Below, one piece after another: positions 43,309 through 54,559 of a stretch of DNA of 64,000 bases. The notes under the pieces are model-generated. The model was not told the origin of the DNA and did no database searches. It saw only the letters and a list, made by a program, of their open reading frames with translations. The DNA comes from Podocnemis expansa (lineage: Eukaryota; Chordata; Testudines; Podocnemididae): contig ML682126.1 in the NCBI GenBank assembly GCA_007922195.1, forward strand, positions 1,133,664 to 1,197,663, written 5' to 3'. Within the stretch, counting starts at the first letter, position 1. Each line of letters starts with the position of its first letter. Position numbers and translations under genes: made by a program.

Positions 43309-43400
43309 CAAACAAGGAGTCTTGTGGCACTTTTAAAGACTAACAAATTGTGATTAATAATTTGTTTAGTCTTTAAAAGTGCGACAGGACTCCTTGTTTG
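43309..43400. repeat. Head-to-head palindrome of two PLE tail ends
   Basis: CAAACAAGGAGTCTTGTGGC ... GACAGGACTCCTTGTTTG. Two ~41-bp copies of the PLE terminal block (ACTTTTAAAGACTAA against TTAGTCTTTAAAAGT) face each other around GTGATTAATA. Second instance of the arrangement at 37,189-37,416, with shorter arms. Confidence 0.85.
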
Positions 43401-45639
43401 TATAACTTCTAATTAGAATCTTATTTACAGGACAGCAAGGCTTGGCCATAGTAACTGCATTTCCATAAAAAACAGCATCTCAGGCCTGTCCTGGTGTACA
43501 GTACTAACGTGTCACTAACTCTCCTACAAGTAACTGCATCTGATCTAGTCACCACTGCAGAGATGTTACACAGGTGGCAGGAGGGAAATCACCTGATCCC
43601 GACTGTCCATGTGAGGTCGATACACAGATGCCAGCCACTATTGAAGCAGTTTGAGCTACAGCCTCACATGTTGAACCATGTCCACACAGGAGACCACAGG
43701 CCTCAGAGCACCTAGCAGTTCCAGAATATCATGGTTGGGAAGGCACGAGCATCCTTATAACGCCCCTCATTTTCTGGAACTAAGACTCTGGAAGCAAAGC
43801 CTTGGTCTGCATTGAATCTACTGTTGTTCCACTAAACTGTATTCTTTGAGTTGGCAGCAGTGTCAACTTAATTTCATTCAATTATAAACCTAGATTAAGA
43901 AAAATTCTTTAAAAAATGCCACATGGACCTCCATCTGTTGCTTGGACTGGTCCTTCACCAGCAAGTCACCTGGGTGCAGGTAGTCTTGGACCCCATGTGT
44001 CAATACAAAGGTGGTGACCACTACCATGCACTTGGTGATACACTCATTGCTGCCAAGAGTCTGAATGGGAGAACTGCAAATTGGTAATACCCTGAAACTA
44101 TCAAGAATCTGAGAAACCTCAATGCTGTGAATCCACCTCTGAGCCAGGAGACTGCCAGACTGAGCTGGATGACCATAGCAGTGCCAAGGAAGCTACTACC
44201 AATGCACAGTGATTGGAGGACATCACACATTGCCAAGGCAACAGAGACTGGAATCAAGAGAATCAGTGCTGAGCTGCCATCATCTAGAGTGATGGCTGGA
44301 TGATGAGAAGTGCCAGGATAGAGACTGGTGCTGAGATGACAAGCAATATCTGGACGCTGAACAGTGCCCAGACTGGACTGGAAACCATTGAAGGGTTCCT
44401 GGATAAGGAACTATGACTGAACGGTGATAGAAATAAAGGCAACTGATGCCTCATCATTGAAGGCTTGCCTATTTATGAGCCCCCAGTCCTCGGTACCAGA
44501 AGCTGCATGTCTTACAGACCCCAGAGATGAGGGACTGTTATGCCAACATGGCAGTCAGGTCCTATATTTCCTGAAATGTATTGAGGATGGAGGGCCCAAG
44601 CATCTCCTCACCTCACTTTCCCTCTCCAGGGACCCAATTCTTATGGGGCTCCCTTGGGTACCTTGCTGGCCTAGTGTCATTGGGCCCTGTGTCCAATTCC
44701 ACCACTGCATGTGATCCCAATGAGGTTGCACAGTTGAGTCCTTAGGGAGAGACCTCACTGTCGATAAGCATTCTCTGTCTTTCTGGGTCTTTTATGTGGC
44801 ACTGGGAAGTGAGACCAATGCCTCACTGTCTTTCCTGTTTGTTACATGTGATGCCTGGGATCCACTGGCATCAGATCCCTAATCAATGCTGGGGCACTAC
44901 ACACCAATGTCCATGGTGCTGGATCCAGAGGCTGAGGTCCCAGGGCTGCCTTCACCAGGTTTTGCTTTAACTATGTTCTCCTTTCCTTTCAGCTTCACAG
45001 TCAAAAGCCCTTACATTGAGCTATCAGGTACAACTCTCCTAAGGCTTCAGACAGGAGTCGTCTGGATTGCAATTCAGCATAGACTTATGGCAAGACGCAC
45101 AGCGCTTAAATTCTTGAGTCCAAGTCATGCCCCAGAATCCAGGGGTAGGGGGAAGACCCTTAAATACTATATACCACTGGTTTTCAACCAGTTTGCTGTA
45201 GGACACTGGTATGCCATGAGAACTGTCCTTGAGATTAAGGTCACTGAGTCTGAATGGGGTCCCCGAGAAAGGAAAAACCAAAGGACAGGGGCCATACTAC
45301 ATGATAAGGAGGGGCCTGTTGCATACAGTTGTTTGGATACAAAAGGAAGACATGGAGCAGCCCCTGGTAGAAGATGATATCAGAGGATAGTATTAGATCT
45401 TGCACATAGCAATTATTGGGGGGAACATTTTGGGGGTGACGAGACCTTTGATCAAATCCTAGCCAAGGGGTCTATATGGAGCCTTGCTGGTATAGTGCTT
45501 GCTGCCTCAAGTGCCAGCTGGACAGCCTTCTGCCACACTTACGGGCCCCACTCATACCCCTACAAATCACTGAGGTTCTATTCAAGATGTTGATCTGAAC
45601 CTGTTAGGCCCTCTTGAGAAGACAGCTTGGCGTCATCAG
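43401..45639. other. Intergenic DNA, nothing firmly recognised
   Basis: Frames at 44,424-44,714 and 44,886-45,377 have no known domain. Near 45,178 CCACTGGTTTTCAACCAGT resembles a hAT end but no partner end was found. Confidence 0.35.
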
Positions 45640-46035
45640 TATGTGCTTGTGGTGTTTGTCTTGGCCACCTGGCACCTGGAGGCTATACCCCCATGCAACA
45701 CAGTATCCAAAACAATAGCAAGAGAACTGGTCCAAATTTTCTCTATGGTCAAAATACCCCAAGATATCTTAACAGATCAAGGAACCCCCTTTGTGTCCAA
45801 GCTGATGAAAGATATATGACCACTGCTCATATCCAAGCCCCACAAACATAAATCTATCAATCACGTCCAGGTAGATGGCCTTGTAGAATGTTTCAATAGG
45901 ACATTGAAGAGAATGGTGAGCTAGGATAGGAAAGATTGGGACACCCAATTACCTTATCTAATGTTTGGATTTAAGGAGGTCTCTCAGACACCAATGTGAT
46001 TCTCCCCTATTGAATTGTTGTATGATCATCAAGTA
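45640..46035 (+). pseudogene. Gypsy (Ty3) LTR retrotransposon integrase remnant
   Basis: In broken frames it reads the integrase core and C-terminal part: SKTIARELVQIFSMVKIP, ILTDQGTPFVSKLMKDI, a stop, VDGLVECFNRTLKRMVS, a stop, DWDTQLPYLMFGFKEV and SPIELLYDHQV. LTDQG holds the second catalytic Asp and VECFN the Glu of the DDE triad. Three stops make it dead. It abuts an LTR of family A at 46,036. Confidence 0.85.
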
Positions 46036-47040
46036 AAAAGCTGCTCCCCAGATCCAGTCCAGTGTGCACTGTGACCCCCAAATTCCCACTCCTGAACCCA
46101 GATTTGCCCCAATTTGCCAGGTGCCCACTCACTCCTGAGTCAGTCCACTCCAGCCTCTCATGTGCATTTCATCCCAAGCAGTGAGTATATGCCCTCTGGC
46201 TACTCGAGTGACGGTCCCCAAGCAAGCATCCCTGGCCCAAGATGCCACAGAAGGAGCCACTGTCTATAGAGATTGGCACCCACTCCTAATCACCATACAC
46301 TCAAGTCTGTCAATTTAACAAAGAAATGGATTGTGTCCAGACTTCCTCATTCACATCCTTTAAAGATCATACAGCTTTAGATAAAACAACTTCTAGTTTA
46401 TTGATCAGATTGAAAGTCTAAGTGAGAATATGGCCAATCATGGCAGAATCACTGTATAAATGAATCAGGAGTGACCACAAAGAAATAAATGATAAAGCAT
46501 GCCTACTAACCTAATATCTCTACATAAACTAACTTCATAGTCCAAGTTTATGCTAAAGCTGGTTGACTGTCAGTTTTTTGTACAGCCAGTCTCTGCCTGA
46601 GACTAGGAAGGACCCAAATTTTCCTTGTAGTTGTTTCAAGATGGAGATTCTCAGCAAAAATTCCCCAAATCGTTCCAATTGTCTCTCTGTTTTCATTCCC
46701 CTTCACTCCTCATATTCTGGGCAGAAGTCATCACTTTGTCCAGTTTGAGTCACATCCATTAGCATGCCTTTGTTTCCTTCTCCAGGTACTCACTTGTTCA
46801 CAGTTTTGGCTATGTACACGTTGTTGGAAGAAAGTTCTGATTATCTCCTAGCCACCAATCCAAGCTACACATGCCTGAGGCTGCAGGAAACATATCATCA
46901 TAGTAATCATGTAGAAAAGGTTATGAGCATCCATAAAGAAACATTGCATGGCATAATTGGTAACAAATCGAACAATCACAGTGTACAAGTGATCAGGAAA
47001 ATCATAATCCAGTGTGCACAGATGGGCATCTTGTGACAAC
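46036..47040 (-). mobile_element. Solo LTR, family A, copy between Gypsy remnants
   Basis: Aligns along its length with 17,615-18,627: CTGCTCCCCAGATCCAGTCC, CACTCACTCCTGAGTCAGTC, CTAGTTTATTGATCAGATT (minus-strand AATAAACTAG near 46,395), CCAATCATGGCAGAATCAC, and the end CATCTTGTGACA. Obvious 5-bp duplications were not found at its ends, unlike the copy at 17,615. Confidence 0.75.
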
Positions 47041-47621
47041 ACCAATGAAAGGTCAAAGCAGTTTTAATAACTCTGAGAAATGTGGGTCTCAGACAAATCC
47101 CACCATGTGTTCTCTGGGGCTGGCAGAAGCCAAATATCTTGGGTATCCTTTGGGACAGGTATGGTGAAGCCCCAACTTAAGAAGCTATAGGCAATACAAA
47201 TCTGGCCCCATGCAGTACAGAAGAGGCAGGTCTGAGCATTTCTCAGAAAGTTGGGTACTATAGGCAGCTGATTCCCCACTTTGCAACTCATGTTCACACT
47301 CTGATGGAATTGATAAAGGTCCGTGGTTCAGATATAGTCAAGTAGTCTAGTATGGCCGGGGAGGCATTTGCAGACTTGAAGAACAGCCTCTTTCATGATC
47401 CAGTTCTGATAGTTCTGAACTTCATAAATGAGTTTGTATCACAAACAGATGCTTCAGAAGTTTGACTGGGTGCAATGTTATTGCAAATGCTGGGAGACGA
47501 AGAGCACACACTCTTATTCCACAATAGGAAACTTCTGCCCAGGGAACAACAGTATGAAGTGGTGGAAAAAGAATGTCTCACCATATACTGGGCCATGGAA
47601 AACCTCTGAGATGGAAGTTTA
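47041..47621 (+). pseudogene. Gypsy (Ty3) RT end and RNase H remnant, part 1
   Basis: Reads the RT thumb/connection (SLGLAEAKYLGYPLG, then a degenerate FLGL.GYYR block near 47,240) and RNase H: EAFADLKNSLFHDPVLI, FVSQTDASEV, LGAMLLQ, then LPREQQYEVVEKECLTIYWA. DAS and the Glu in EKECL are RNase H active-site positions. It is split at 47,622 by an insertion and resumes at 48,166. Stops and frame changes are present. Same strand as the integrase at 45,640, but lying after it, which is the reverse of Gypsy gene order. Confidence 0.85.
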
Positions 47622-47629
47622 CCCTAGTC

Positions 47630-48157
47630 CGGTGGTAGGCAACCCTCGGCACGTGTGCCAATGGTGTCACCTGAGCCCATTCAGAATGGCACACAGCACA
47701 CTATGAAGTATGACAGAAATTGCCACACCTGCCACCAAAATCCACTCTTGGTCTCTTCCGTCGGGTGCAGCTGGGACACAGCAGGGTTTCCCCATACCTA
47801 TGCCTCCATGAGACACAGAAAAAAGCTTCCTGGAGTGGATCCTCTTTGTAGTGTGATGCTTCCCAAAGAAGCCACTCCGGGAAGCTTCCTTCTGCAACAT
47901 GCCTGGGAACCCCTGAAAGGAGCTGCATCTTTTCATGACATGTCTGGGGACCCCTGTACCCAGGCTTACTGCCAAGGTGAGCCACTCTGGACAACTTGTT
48001 TTCTGTGGCATGCCTAGGAAGTGCTCCCACTCCAGCCATGACTGCTGCTGAATTTTCAGGCAGCCGATACATTTTTTCAGCGGGGGGGGTGCCAGCACCA
48101 GCTGAGGGCCGGGGAGGAAGGACAGGCACAGGGGTCAGCAAAGGTAACTGACATCTG
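47630..48157. mobile_element. hAT-like element inserted in Gypsy RNase H
   Basis: Begins CGGTGGTAGGCAACCCTCGG CACG-type sequence. It is flanked by CCCTAGTC (47,622-47,629) and TCCTAGTC (48,158-48,165), an 8-bp duplication with one mismatch. The Gypsy frame continues on either side. The right terminal repeat is degenerate, so the assignment rests on target duplication and left end. Confidence 0.6.
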
Positions 48158-48165
48158 TCCTAGTC

Positions 48166-48385
48166 ACTGACAATGCCCCCCCCAAATGGATGCACTAGAA
48201 CAAAGACAGAATGTTTCCTCTTCATACAGCTCTTTCACTCAGGGTGCAGTATAAGGTTGGGGTCAAACACAGAAATGCAGACAGCCTATTGAGGGTACAC
48301 TGCTGCCTGATCCAATAGCCTGACCCCTTAGTGCTGAGCAAGGAAAGATGGTATGTGACACAGTCAGATGCTTTCCTGTGAGTGA
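48166..48385 (+). pseudogene. Gypsy (Ty3) RNase H remnant, part 2
   Basis: Continues RNase H after the insertion: TDNAPPKWM (usual TDHAPLKW), then VQYKVGVKHRNADSLLRV (usual H.PG..N.NADGLSR). Confirms that 47,630-48,157 is an insertion in one Gypsy copy. Confidence 0.75.
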
Positions 48386-49139
48386 GGAGGGATCGCTCTG
48401 CTTCTAACCAAGAGTTTCTTTTTATCCTTCATTTCTCATGTGATGTGGTTAACAAACATATTTTATAGACACTCATTGAATGCTAAATAGAGTTGAATGG
48501 TCAGTAGTAGAAGTATGAGACTGATCACTATGGAGAAGGGTTAAGTCTATCCCGGGTATTTAAGTACGGAGGGCAGAAATGCAAGACGTAAAAGTTTAGG
48601 CCTTCAAGATTTAAGCTCACCTATTTTAGGCCTTAGCCATAAGAAATACTGACATATGTAAGTGGCACAGAAATAGTTTGATGACCTAAGATTATGGCCA
48701 AAAATGTATGAATTGGTAGAATTACATCAAAAAAAATACTGGAAGATTAATTTTAAATCCCCCAATGCTCTAGAAGCATGTTTCTTTCTAATCTACTTTA
48801 ACCACAGGGTACAGGTTGTGCATCGGTGCTAACACAAAAAAGGGATACATGCACAACTCTAGAATTTCTGGGATAACTCAAGTTCTTGGGGACACCAGAC
48901 CAAAAAGGAGAAAGAGAGCTGACATTTTCATGTAGATTTACAGAATGTAGGTACAGTAATAGATAATAGTGATAAAAATCATTAGACCTTTCCCTATGAC
49001 TGTCTGTGTTCCTGGTCTTGGCCTTCATGTCCCTCTGCGCCCTGGATCTAGAACAACCAGAGATAATGTTGTTAAACCTGAAAATTCAGGCACCAGAGAG
49101 GAAACCACAGGTCTTGTATTACAAAGGGGAATTATTAAC
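48386..49139. other. Upstream flank of OR unit D
   Basis: 48,590-48,960 is the counterpart of 34,340-34,700 before unit C. No gene recognised; possibly the upstream promoter/exon region of the OR unit. Confidence 0.4.
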
Positions 49140-49192
49140 ATGAAAGCACATGAGATGAATAAATTAGTTAATCTTTAGATGTGAAACAGGAC
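49140..49192 (+). repeat. PLE tail, left piece (split by DNA element)
   Basis: GATGAATAAATTAGTTAATC and AACAGGACTCCTTGG. The tail resumes at 50,690 with TTTTGCTGAAG...AACTAACATGGCTACCCC. Confidence 0.6.
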
Positions 49193-50689
49193 TCCTTGGC
49201 TACGGCTACACTTAAAATCTTATGTAACCCTGTCCCTTTTCTCCCTGGATTACTTGGGAGCAGGCAACAGTCACGTGTGCACAGGTGCCTAAGTTTGATG
49301 ACAAAGAGATCCTGTGTTTCTCAGTGATGATGTTGGGATTGTGGGAATTCTCTAGCCACTCTTCTGCTGCAGTCCGTTTGCTTTACAGGAAATTAAACAT
49401 GGTGGTGCCTCCACCTGGCTGGGTCCGGTACACACTCAGTGGCGTGCCTTGGGAGCTCCAGGACTAAATCCATGTGGCTAAGAATAGCCTGTGGGATGGA
49501 TCTAATCCAAACTTACTAAATATAATACATTTGTGGTGCTTAATTGCACATAACAAACTTTTACTTAACAAAGAAACTTATCATAACAGGATAGAATGGA
49601 ATATTACTACTAATTTAAATACACAGGGGCAAGTAAATAAATTAGTGAGCAGACACAGAATACAGTTTAAAGGAAACTTATCTAACTAGCATGTTCACAG
49701 CCCATTTTCCCACTCAGAGGGCACAGTTCCCAGAGTTCTGAACCCCAACACCTTGATCGCGTGGGGGCGCTTGAAGGGTCAATGAAGGAGACAAGGCAGC
49801 CTCTGCTGGTCCAGTGCATCCTCTCAGAACCACACTGCAGATCCATAGTAAGCCCAACCAATGGTCTGTAGTCCGGACCATGGTTCAAAGAGACTGCCAC
49901 ACTGCCTCCCCTCAGGCCCAGGCAGTCTCTCAGCAGACTCCTTGGCTTTACGAGCCTTGCTCCAAATTGGAGGAGGGAGACAGACACTCACACCCTCACT
50001 GCAGATCCAGCTCAGCCAGCTCTAGGCTCAGACCCTGCTTTGGGCTGAGTAAGCCACCAACCACTGATGCTGCCTGCTTGAGTGAGCCTCCAGCAATCTC
50101 AGGAACCCCAGGAGCAGCTTCAGGAACCGCAGGAGTGCTCACAGCAGCTTCCAGATTCAGACACGTCTCTCCCCCTCCATGGAGACCCCTTTGTCCTCCT
50201 CTGCTTCCCTTTCTCTTTGCCAGGGGATCATGGGAGTTATAATCCCTCAGTGGAAAACTTGCAGACATAGGAACTAGTTAAATGTTAACCTCCTACTGGA
50301 TTTCAGAGGCCCCTAAAGTACAGGGTGCCTACACTAAGTTTGGACTTAGTAGTTCAAAAGTTAGTTCAAACCAAACATGTTTTTTTAGTTCAAACTAACT
50401 TTTAGTTTGAACTAGCTGCACTTTTTCTAGTTCGAACTAACTTTTAGTTCAAACTAAAAACCCATGCTTAGTTTGAACTAGCAAGTCTCCATTGGGCTAG
50501 TTTGAACTTAACTTTAAATAAGTTTGAACTAAGCAGTTAGCTCGAACTAACCATTTGAACTAACTAGTTTGAACTAACTATTTTTTTTTTTAAGCTTGAA
50601 CTAGCCAAAGGCTAGTGTAGACAGGATTCAAATTAATCCGGACTAAGCTTGTTTAGTCTGGCTTAATTTGCTAGTGTAGACAAGGCCTT
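49190..50689. mobile_element. DNA element with GGCY...GTCTACACT-type ends, including palindromic MITE interior
   Basis: Left end GGCTACGGCTACACT and right end AGTGTAGACAAGGCC are inverted repeats, lying inside one PLE tail. The right 370 bp (50,320-50,680) consists of TTAGTTYGAACTAA-type palindromes. 49,210-50,310 has no recognised gene; frames on both strands (for example 49,814-50,242) lack domains and may be nested unrelated DNA. A target duplication could not be fixed. Confidence 0.45.
50320..50689. repeat. Array of TTAGTTYGAACTAA palindromes
   Basis: More than ten copies or half-copies of AGTTCAAACTAA, AGTTTGAACTA and AGTTCGAACTAA alternate in both orientations. The rarer CG form suggests an ancestral TTAGTTCGAACTAA that decayed by CpG mutation. 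Confidence 0.8.
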
Positions 50690-50827
50690 GATCATTTTGC
50701 TGAAGAAAACTAACATGGCTACCCCTTTGTAATAAAGCATCACAAAATTGATTTTAAATAAAGATAAAAGGCTATATGCTTCCCACTGAGAATCACCATC
50801 CTTTCGACATGTGGTTCCTCATTTTAA

Positions 50828-50846
50828 CACTGTCTCTCCATCCAGG
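50828..50846 (+). promoter_or_regulatory. Conserved 3' splice site of OR 5' UTR (unit D)
   Basis: CTGTCTCTCCATCCAG followed by GAATTTGCACTGCAAAC, nearly identical to the unit A acceptor, although the receptor downstream is dead. Confidence 0.6.
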
Positions 50847-50947
50847 AATTTGCACTGCAAACATCAACCTAAATCCTGGACACATAAAGGAAGTCAGGGA
50901 AGGAGCTACTATTCTGCCTCAGAGTTTGGCACCTTCTTCGCTACATC

Positions 50948-51620
50948 ATGTCAGATTCCAACATAACCAACTTCACCAACCCCTCCTCCTTCATCTTTCC
51001 AGGCATTCCTGGGGTATAGGAGACGCATGTCTGGATTTCCATCCCCTTCTGCATCATGTACATCATAGCTGTCTTGGGGAACATCATCATCCTGTTGATT
51101 GTCAGGGTGGAGCGGAGCCTCCATGTACCCATGAACTAATGCCTATACATGCTGACTGTCCCTGACCTGGTCCTGTCTGTGTCCACCTTGCTCAAAATGT
51201 TGAGCATCTTCTGGTTCAATTCCAGGGAGATAAATTTCAGTGCTTGCTTCACACAGTGAAACTTTATTCACTGTTTTGCAGGGATGGAGTCTGGGATCGT
51301 CATGGCGCTGACTTTGGATCAGTACATAGACATCTGTAATCCCTGAAACTTTATGTCATTCTGAGTTAATCTATTGTGGCCAAGAACAGCCTGGCAAGGA
51401 GGTGACCCTAATGTAGAACCATCATCATAGCCCACACGTGCCACAAGCACATAGCTGTGATGAAGCTGGCCTGTGCCGACATCTCCATCTCCAATTACTA
51501 TGACTTCTTGGTGTCATTCTTACTTACTGGCATGGATGTGTCTTTTATCTCCTTCTCCTATATTTAGATCGTCAGGCTCATCTTCAGTCTTCCCACAAAT
51601 GGTGCCCAGCTAGGGGAGGA
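50948..51620 (+). pseudogene. Class I olfactory receptor, OR52-type, heavily decayed
   Basis: Fourth paralogue. It starts MSDSNITNFTNPSSFIFPGI, with a stop at the position corresponding to codon 24-25 (GTATAGG), as in unit B but within a different sequence context. It continues [20 protein letters not shown], a stop after HVPMN, LKMLSIFWFNSREINFSACF, a stop, FAGMESGIVMAL. After the NP motif there is a deletion and several frame changes. AVMKLACADI-like and ISFSYI-like stretches follow before it ends in TM5/IL3. TM6-TM7 are missing. Confidence 0.85.
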
Positions 51621-51669
51621 GCCTTTAGTAGTGAGCAGGCTTGTGCCCAGTCACTTCCCTGGATTCAAA

Positions 51670-52065
51670 TAGCAGTACACTTTTAGGCTGTCTACATTTG
51701 CAAGTTAGTTCAAATTAAGGAGGCTTCATTCGAACTAACTTAGTCCCTGTCTACACTAGGCTTTCATTAGTTCGAATTAAGGAATTTCTTAATTCAAACT
51801 AATGAAAGCTTAGTTTAAGCTAGTAAGACCTGCTGTTTTGGTCGAACTAAACCCTTAGTTCAATCCTTAGTTTGAACTTGTCACAGGGTGGACATTGAAA
51901 TCCACTTTGTTAGTTCTAACTATGGGCAGTTAGTTGAAATTAACAAAGTGAGTTAAGTCGACATAATTGTAATTTGACTTAGTCCAAGTTGTTAATTCAA
52001 ACTAATCAGTTTGAAAGTAGTTCAAACTACATTCAAACTTGATTTAGCTTGATTTAACAAATTTG
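51670..52065. mobile_element. MITE built of TTAGTTYGAACTAA palindromes, second copy
   Basis: GGCTGTCTACATTTGC at the left, a second start-like GTCTACACTAGG at 51,750, and a perfect internal palindrome near 51,764-51,806 (CATTAGTTCGAATTAAGG against its complement). Dense AGTTCAAACTA motifs run to 52,060. It lies where unit D's first receptor breaks off. Confidence 0.6.
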
Positions 52066-52854
52066 AGCTAATTTTGGGAAAGATAGACGTAGAATTAGCA
52101 TATGGCTGCCTGAGAGAGAGGTGTCACTTCTACTCCTGCTGCTCAGGGCCCTGCAGTGGATAAGTAGCCCCACTCCTGCTTCTACCAGACACTGTCACCT
52201 GTGAGGGGCCCTTCCTTCTGCCATTTTTGCTTTTTGTTACTAGTGAAGAAGAGAACCACCACCACCACCACCACTGCTGCTACTGTGGGGAAACCATCAG
52301 AGGACCACCGGGAGCCTTCTACCCCAGACCCTCCAGTGGGCTGAGATGCACGCTAACTTGTCTGACATTCCTGGGGCCAACAACAGGATGCTGCTTGCTC
52401 TGCAGTGATGGGGTGATGTCCACCTCATCCTCCAGGCTGTGATGGCTATCCTGAAGGAGGGTAAAGGGACCGGGAATTGGACTCCACAGCCTAACAGCAG
52501 GACCATAGCTTCCATGAATTTCTTGATGTTTGGGGCTAGTCCCACAGGGGCCAGGTTCTCTCCTGCTTTCTGTGAGGGAGTACTCTGTGGTTTTCCTACA
52601 GGAGACACATATAGATTCAGCTGCTGAGGCCAGCTGGTAGCTCAAGTTGAGGGACAAGGTTTTACGGAGTCAACCCTCTGTCCCTACAGGTGGAGTGGCC
52701 ACCTTGTTCTCCCCCAGTCTACAGCCAAAGGTCATTCTGGGTAGACTGCTGCCACTCTGGATCCATATGAAGGAATTAGCATTGAACCTTGTCAATTTGG
52801 CATTCTGGAATTGGGCCTGGAGCGAGTGAGCTTTCTCCAGCATGTGTCTGCCTT
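52066..52854. other. Unit D intergenic DNA with short (CAC)n
   Basis: A CAC/ACC triplet run lies at 52,257-52,275. Open frames on both strands (for example 52,319-52,657 minus) show no known domain. Confidence 0.4.
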
Positions 52855-53125
52855 CCTCAGTATGTTAGATTGTCACAAATGTGTATCCCAGCCTATGCAA
52901 GTCCATGTCTCCCTTTCTCTCCATGCTAGTACACTCTGGCACCACTCTCTCCAGCTCCACACACCCCAGAATGCTGGGCATCTTCCAGTGCAGAGCCGAG
53001 GACATCACCTGCACCACCTGCCTAGTCCCAGATATTCCTGATCCATGTGTAGTATGTGGTGGAGTCACTCACACTGTTGGCCATGGCCTTTGACTGCTAT
53101 GTGCCTTTCTGGTAATTTTTAGGGG
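52855..53125 (+). pseudogene. Class I OR relic, second receptor of unit D
   Basis: Reads KSMSPFLSMLVHSGTTLSSS, PRMLGIFQCRAEDIT in one frame, then in others IFLIHV-like, LTLLAMAFDCYV, spanning TM2 to the start of IL2. The remainder is lost; a hAT element follows at 53,204. Confidence 0.8.
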
Positions 53126-53203
53126 CCCTGGGATTTTCATCTTCCCCTGTAGCATTGAGCATGGGTTACTAGCAGATGATCTTGTGCTTTGGAGTCTTTA
53201 AAT

Positions 53204-53715
53204 CAGTGGTTCCCAATCCTTCTGGCTCAAAGGCCACAGATATCACTTTGACAGCACTGATGGGTCACCACTGTCCACCAGCAGCTCACCCAAAAGCACT
53301 TTGTTTCCTTGGTTGCTGATTTCCCATCTCCCTGACCACAGCAGGAAACCACACACATCCTACAGCTCTGTGCACTCTATCTTGGTCCCAAGCCAGTGGT
53401 TCCCTTCTGCAGCCTGGGGCACAGAAGTTCAATACTTCCTTCTTTATCCTCTGACTCCAGCAAGGACCCAAGCATGCACGGACCAAGGCAGAGCACAGTA
53501 TATTGCTCCCTTCTATAGCCAGGGGGAGGAGAGCACTAATCTCTTATCTGGTTTGCTGCAGCAAGAAGCCTGCATTGGTCTTTTAGCCCTGCAAAAACAC
53601 ACTTCACCTGGCTTCTTAGAAAGTGATTCCATTCTGTAGTCAGCAAGAGGGGAGCTGACGGCCACTTTCAAAGCCTCTGAGGGCCACTATTGGCCCCCAG
53701 AACAAGGAACCACTG
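53204..53715. mobile_element. hAT-type non-autonomous element
   Basis: Inverted ends CAGTGGTTCCCAATCCTT and AAGGAACCACTG. Flanking CTTTAAAT (53,196-53,203) and CTTTGAAC (53,716-53,723) are diverged 8-bp duplications (6 of 8). It is 512 bp. The 112-codon frame inside (53,301-53,639) shows no transposase motif. Confidence 0.75.
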
Positions 53716-53756
53716 CTTTGAACCATGAGTTGGGGACTTCAGTGATTAAATCATAG

Positions 53757-54545
53757 GAATGGAAGAAAGGAAGGATAAGCAAGGAAAGCTAAATCTTCAA
53801 GCTCAGAACAAGTGAGAGATGGCAAAAGCAAAGTTGGACCTTGCAGAAAGAATTCATCCAGTAATAAAAAGTTCTATAATGGGAAGTTAAAAAAGAAGAA
53901 GAAGAAGCAGTGGGACCACTAATCACTGAGGATAGGGTGAAGGTAAGTGATAATCTGAACATGACTGAATGTGTGAAGAAATACTGTGCCTTTATAAAGG
54001 CTAATGATGAGCGTAGGGATAATTGCAGGGTGGCTAATTAGACTGAGGATATGAAGGTGGAGATTACCATATCTGAGGCAAAAGACAAACTTGAAAATCG
54101 GTGGGGTCAGATAATCTCCACACAAGAATAATATAGGATCTAACACATGGAATTGGGGGCCCATTAGTGATGATTTTTAATGAACCTGTAAACTCAGTAG
54201 ATGCATGGTATGACTGGAGAGCTGATAAAATAGTTCCTATTTTTTAGGAAGGAGGGGGAAGTAATGCTGGTAACTACAGGCATATTAGTTTGACCTCAGT
54301 AGTTCCAAGGTCTTGGTGCAGGGGAATGAATGAGAAAGTAATTAAACACTGAGAGGTTAATGTTAATTGAAGTAAAATAAAACTTAGTTTTACTAAAGGT
54401 AGATCACACCAGACCAACCTGGTCTCCTTTTCTGAGAAAATAACAGATTTCCTAGACCAATGGAATACACTTAATCTAATTTACTTAGATTTCAATGAGG
54501 TATTTGATACTGTTCAACATGTGGAATTACTGCTTAAAAGCAACA
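53757..54545 (+). mobile_element. Older CR1 LINE, RT upstream part
   Basis: Degenerate CR1 ORF2 from the linker after the endonuclease into the RT: GAAAGCAGTGGGACCACTAAT-type linker near 53,905, NAGNYRHISLTSV near 54,270, FTKGRSHQTNLVSF near 54,400, LIYLDFNEVFDTVQHVELLL near 54,480. It ends where the R4 element starts. Many stops, so it is older than the R4. Confidence 0.75.
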
Positions 54546-54559
54546 CCCTTTGATACGTG

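Noticed and set aside
49682..50268. Overlapping frames on both strands (for example 142 aa at 49,814)
   Set aside because: No domain, low-complexity Gln/Ser/Pro content, and inside a probable DNA element.
52261..52275. Possible His-rich metal-binding peptide
   Set aside because: A short CAC/ACC triplet repeat; the surrounding frame has no start context or conservation.
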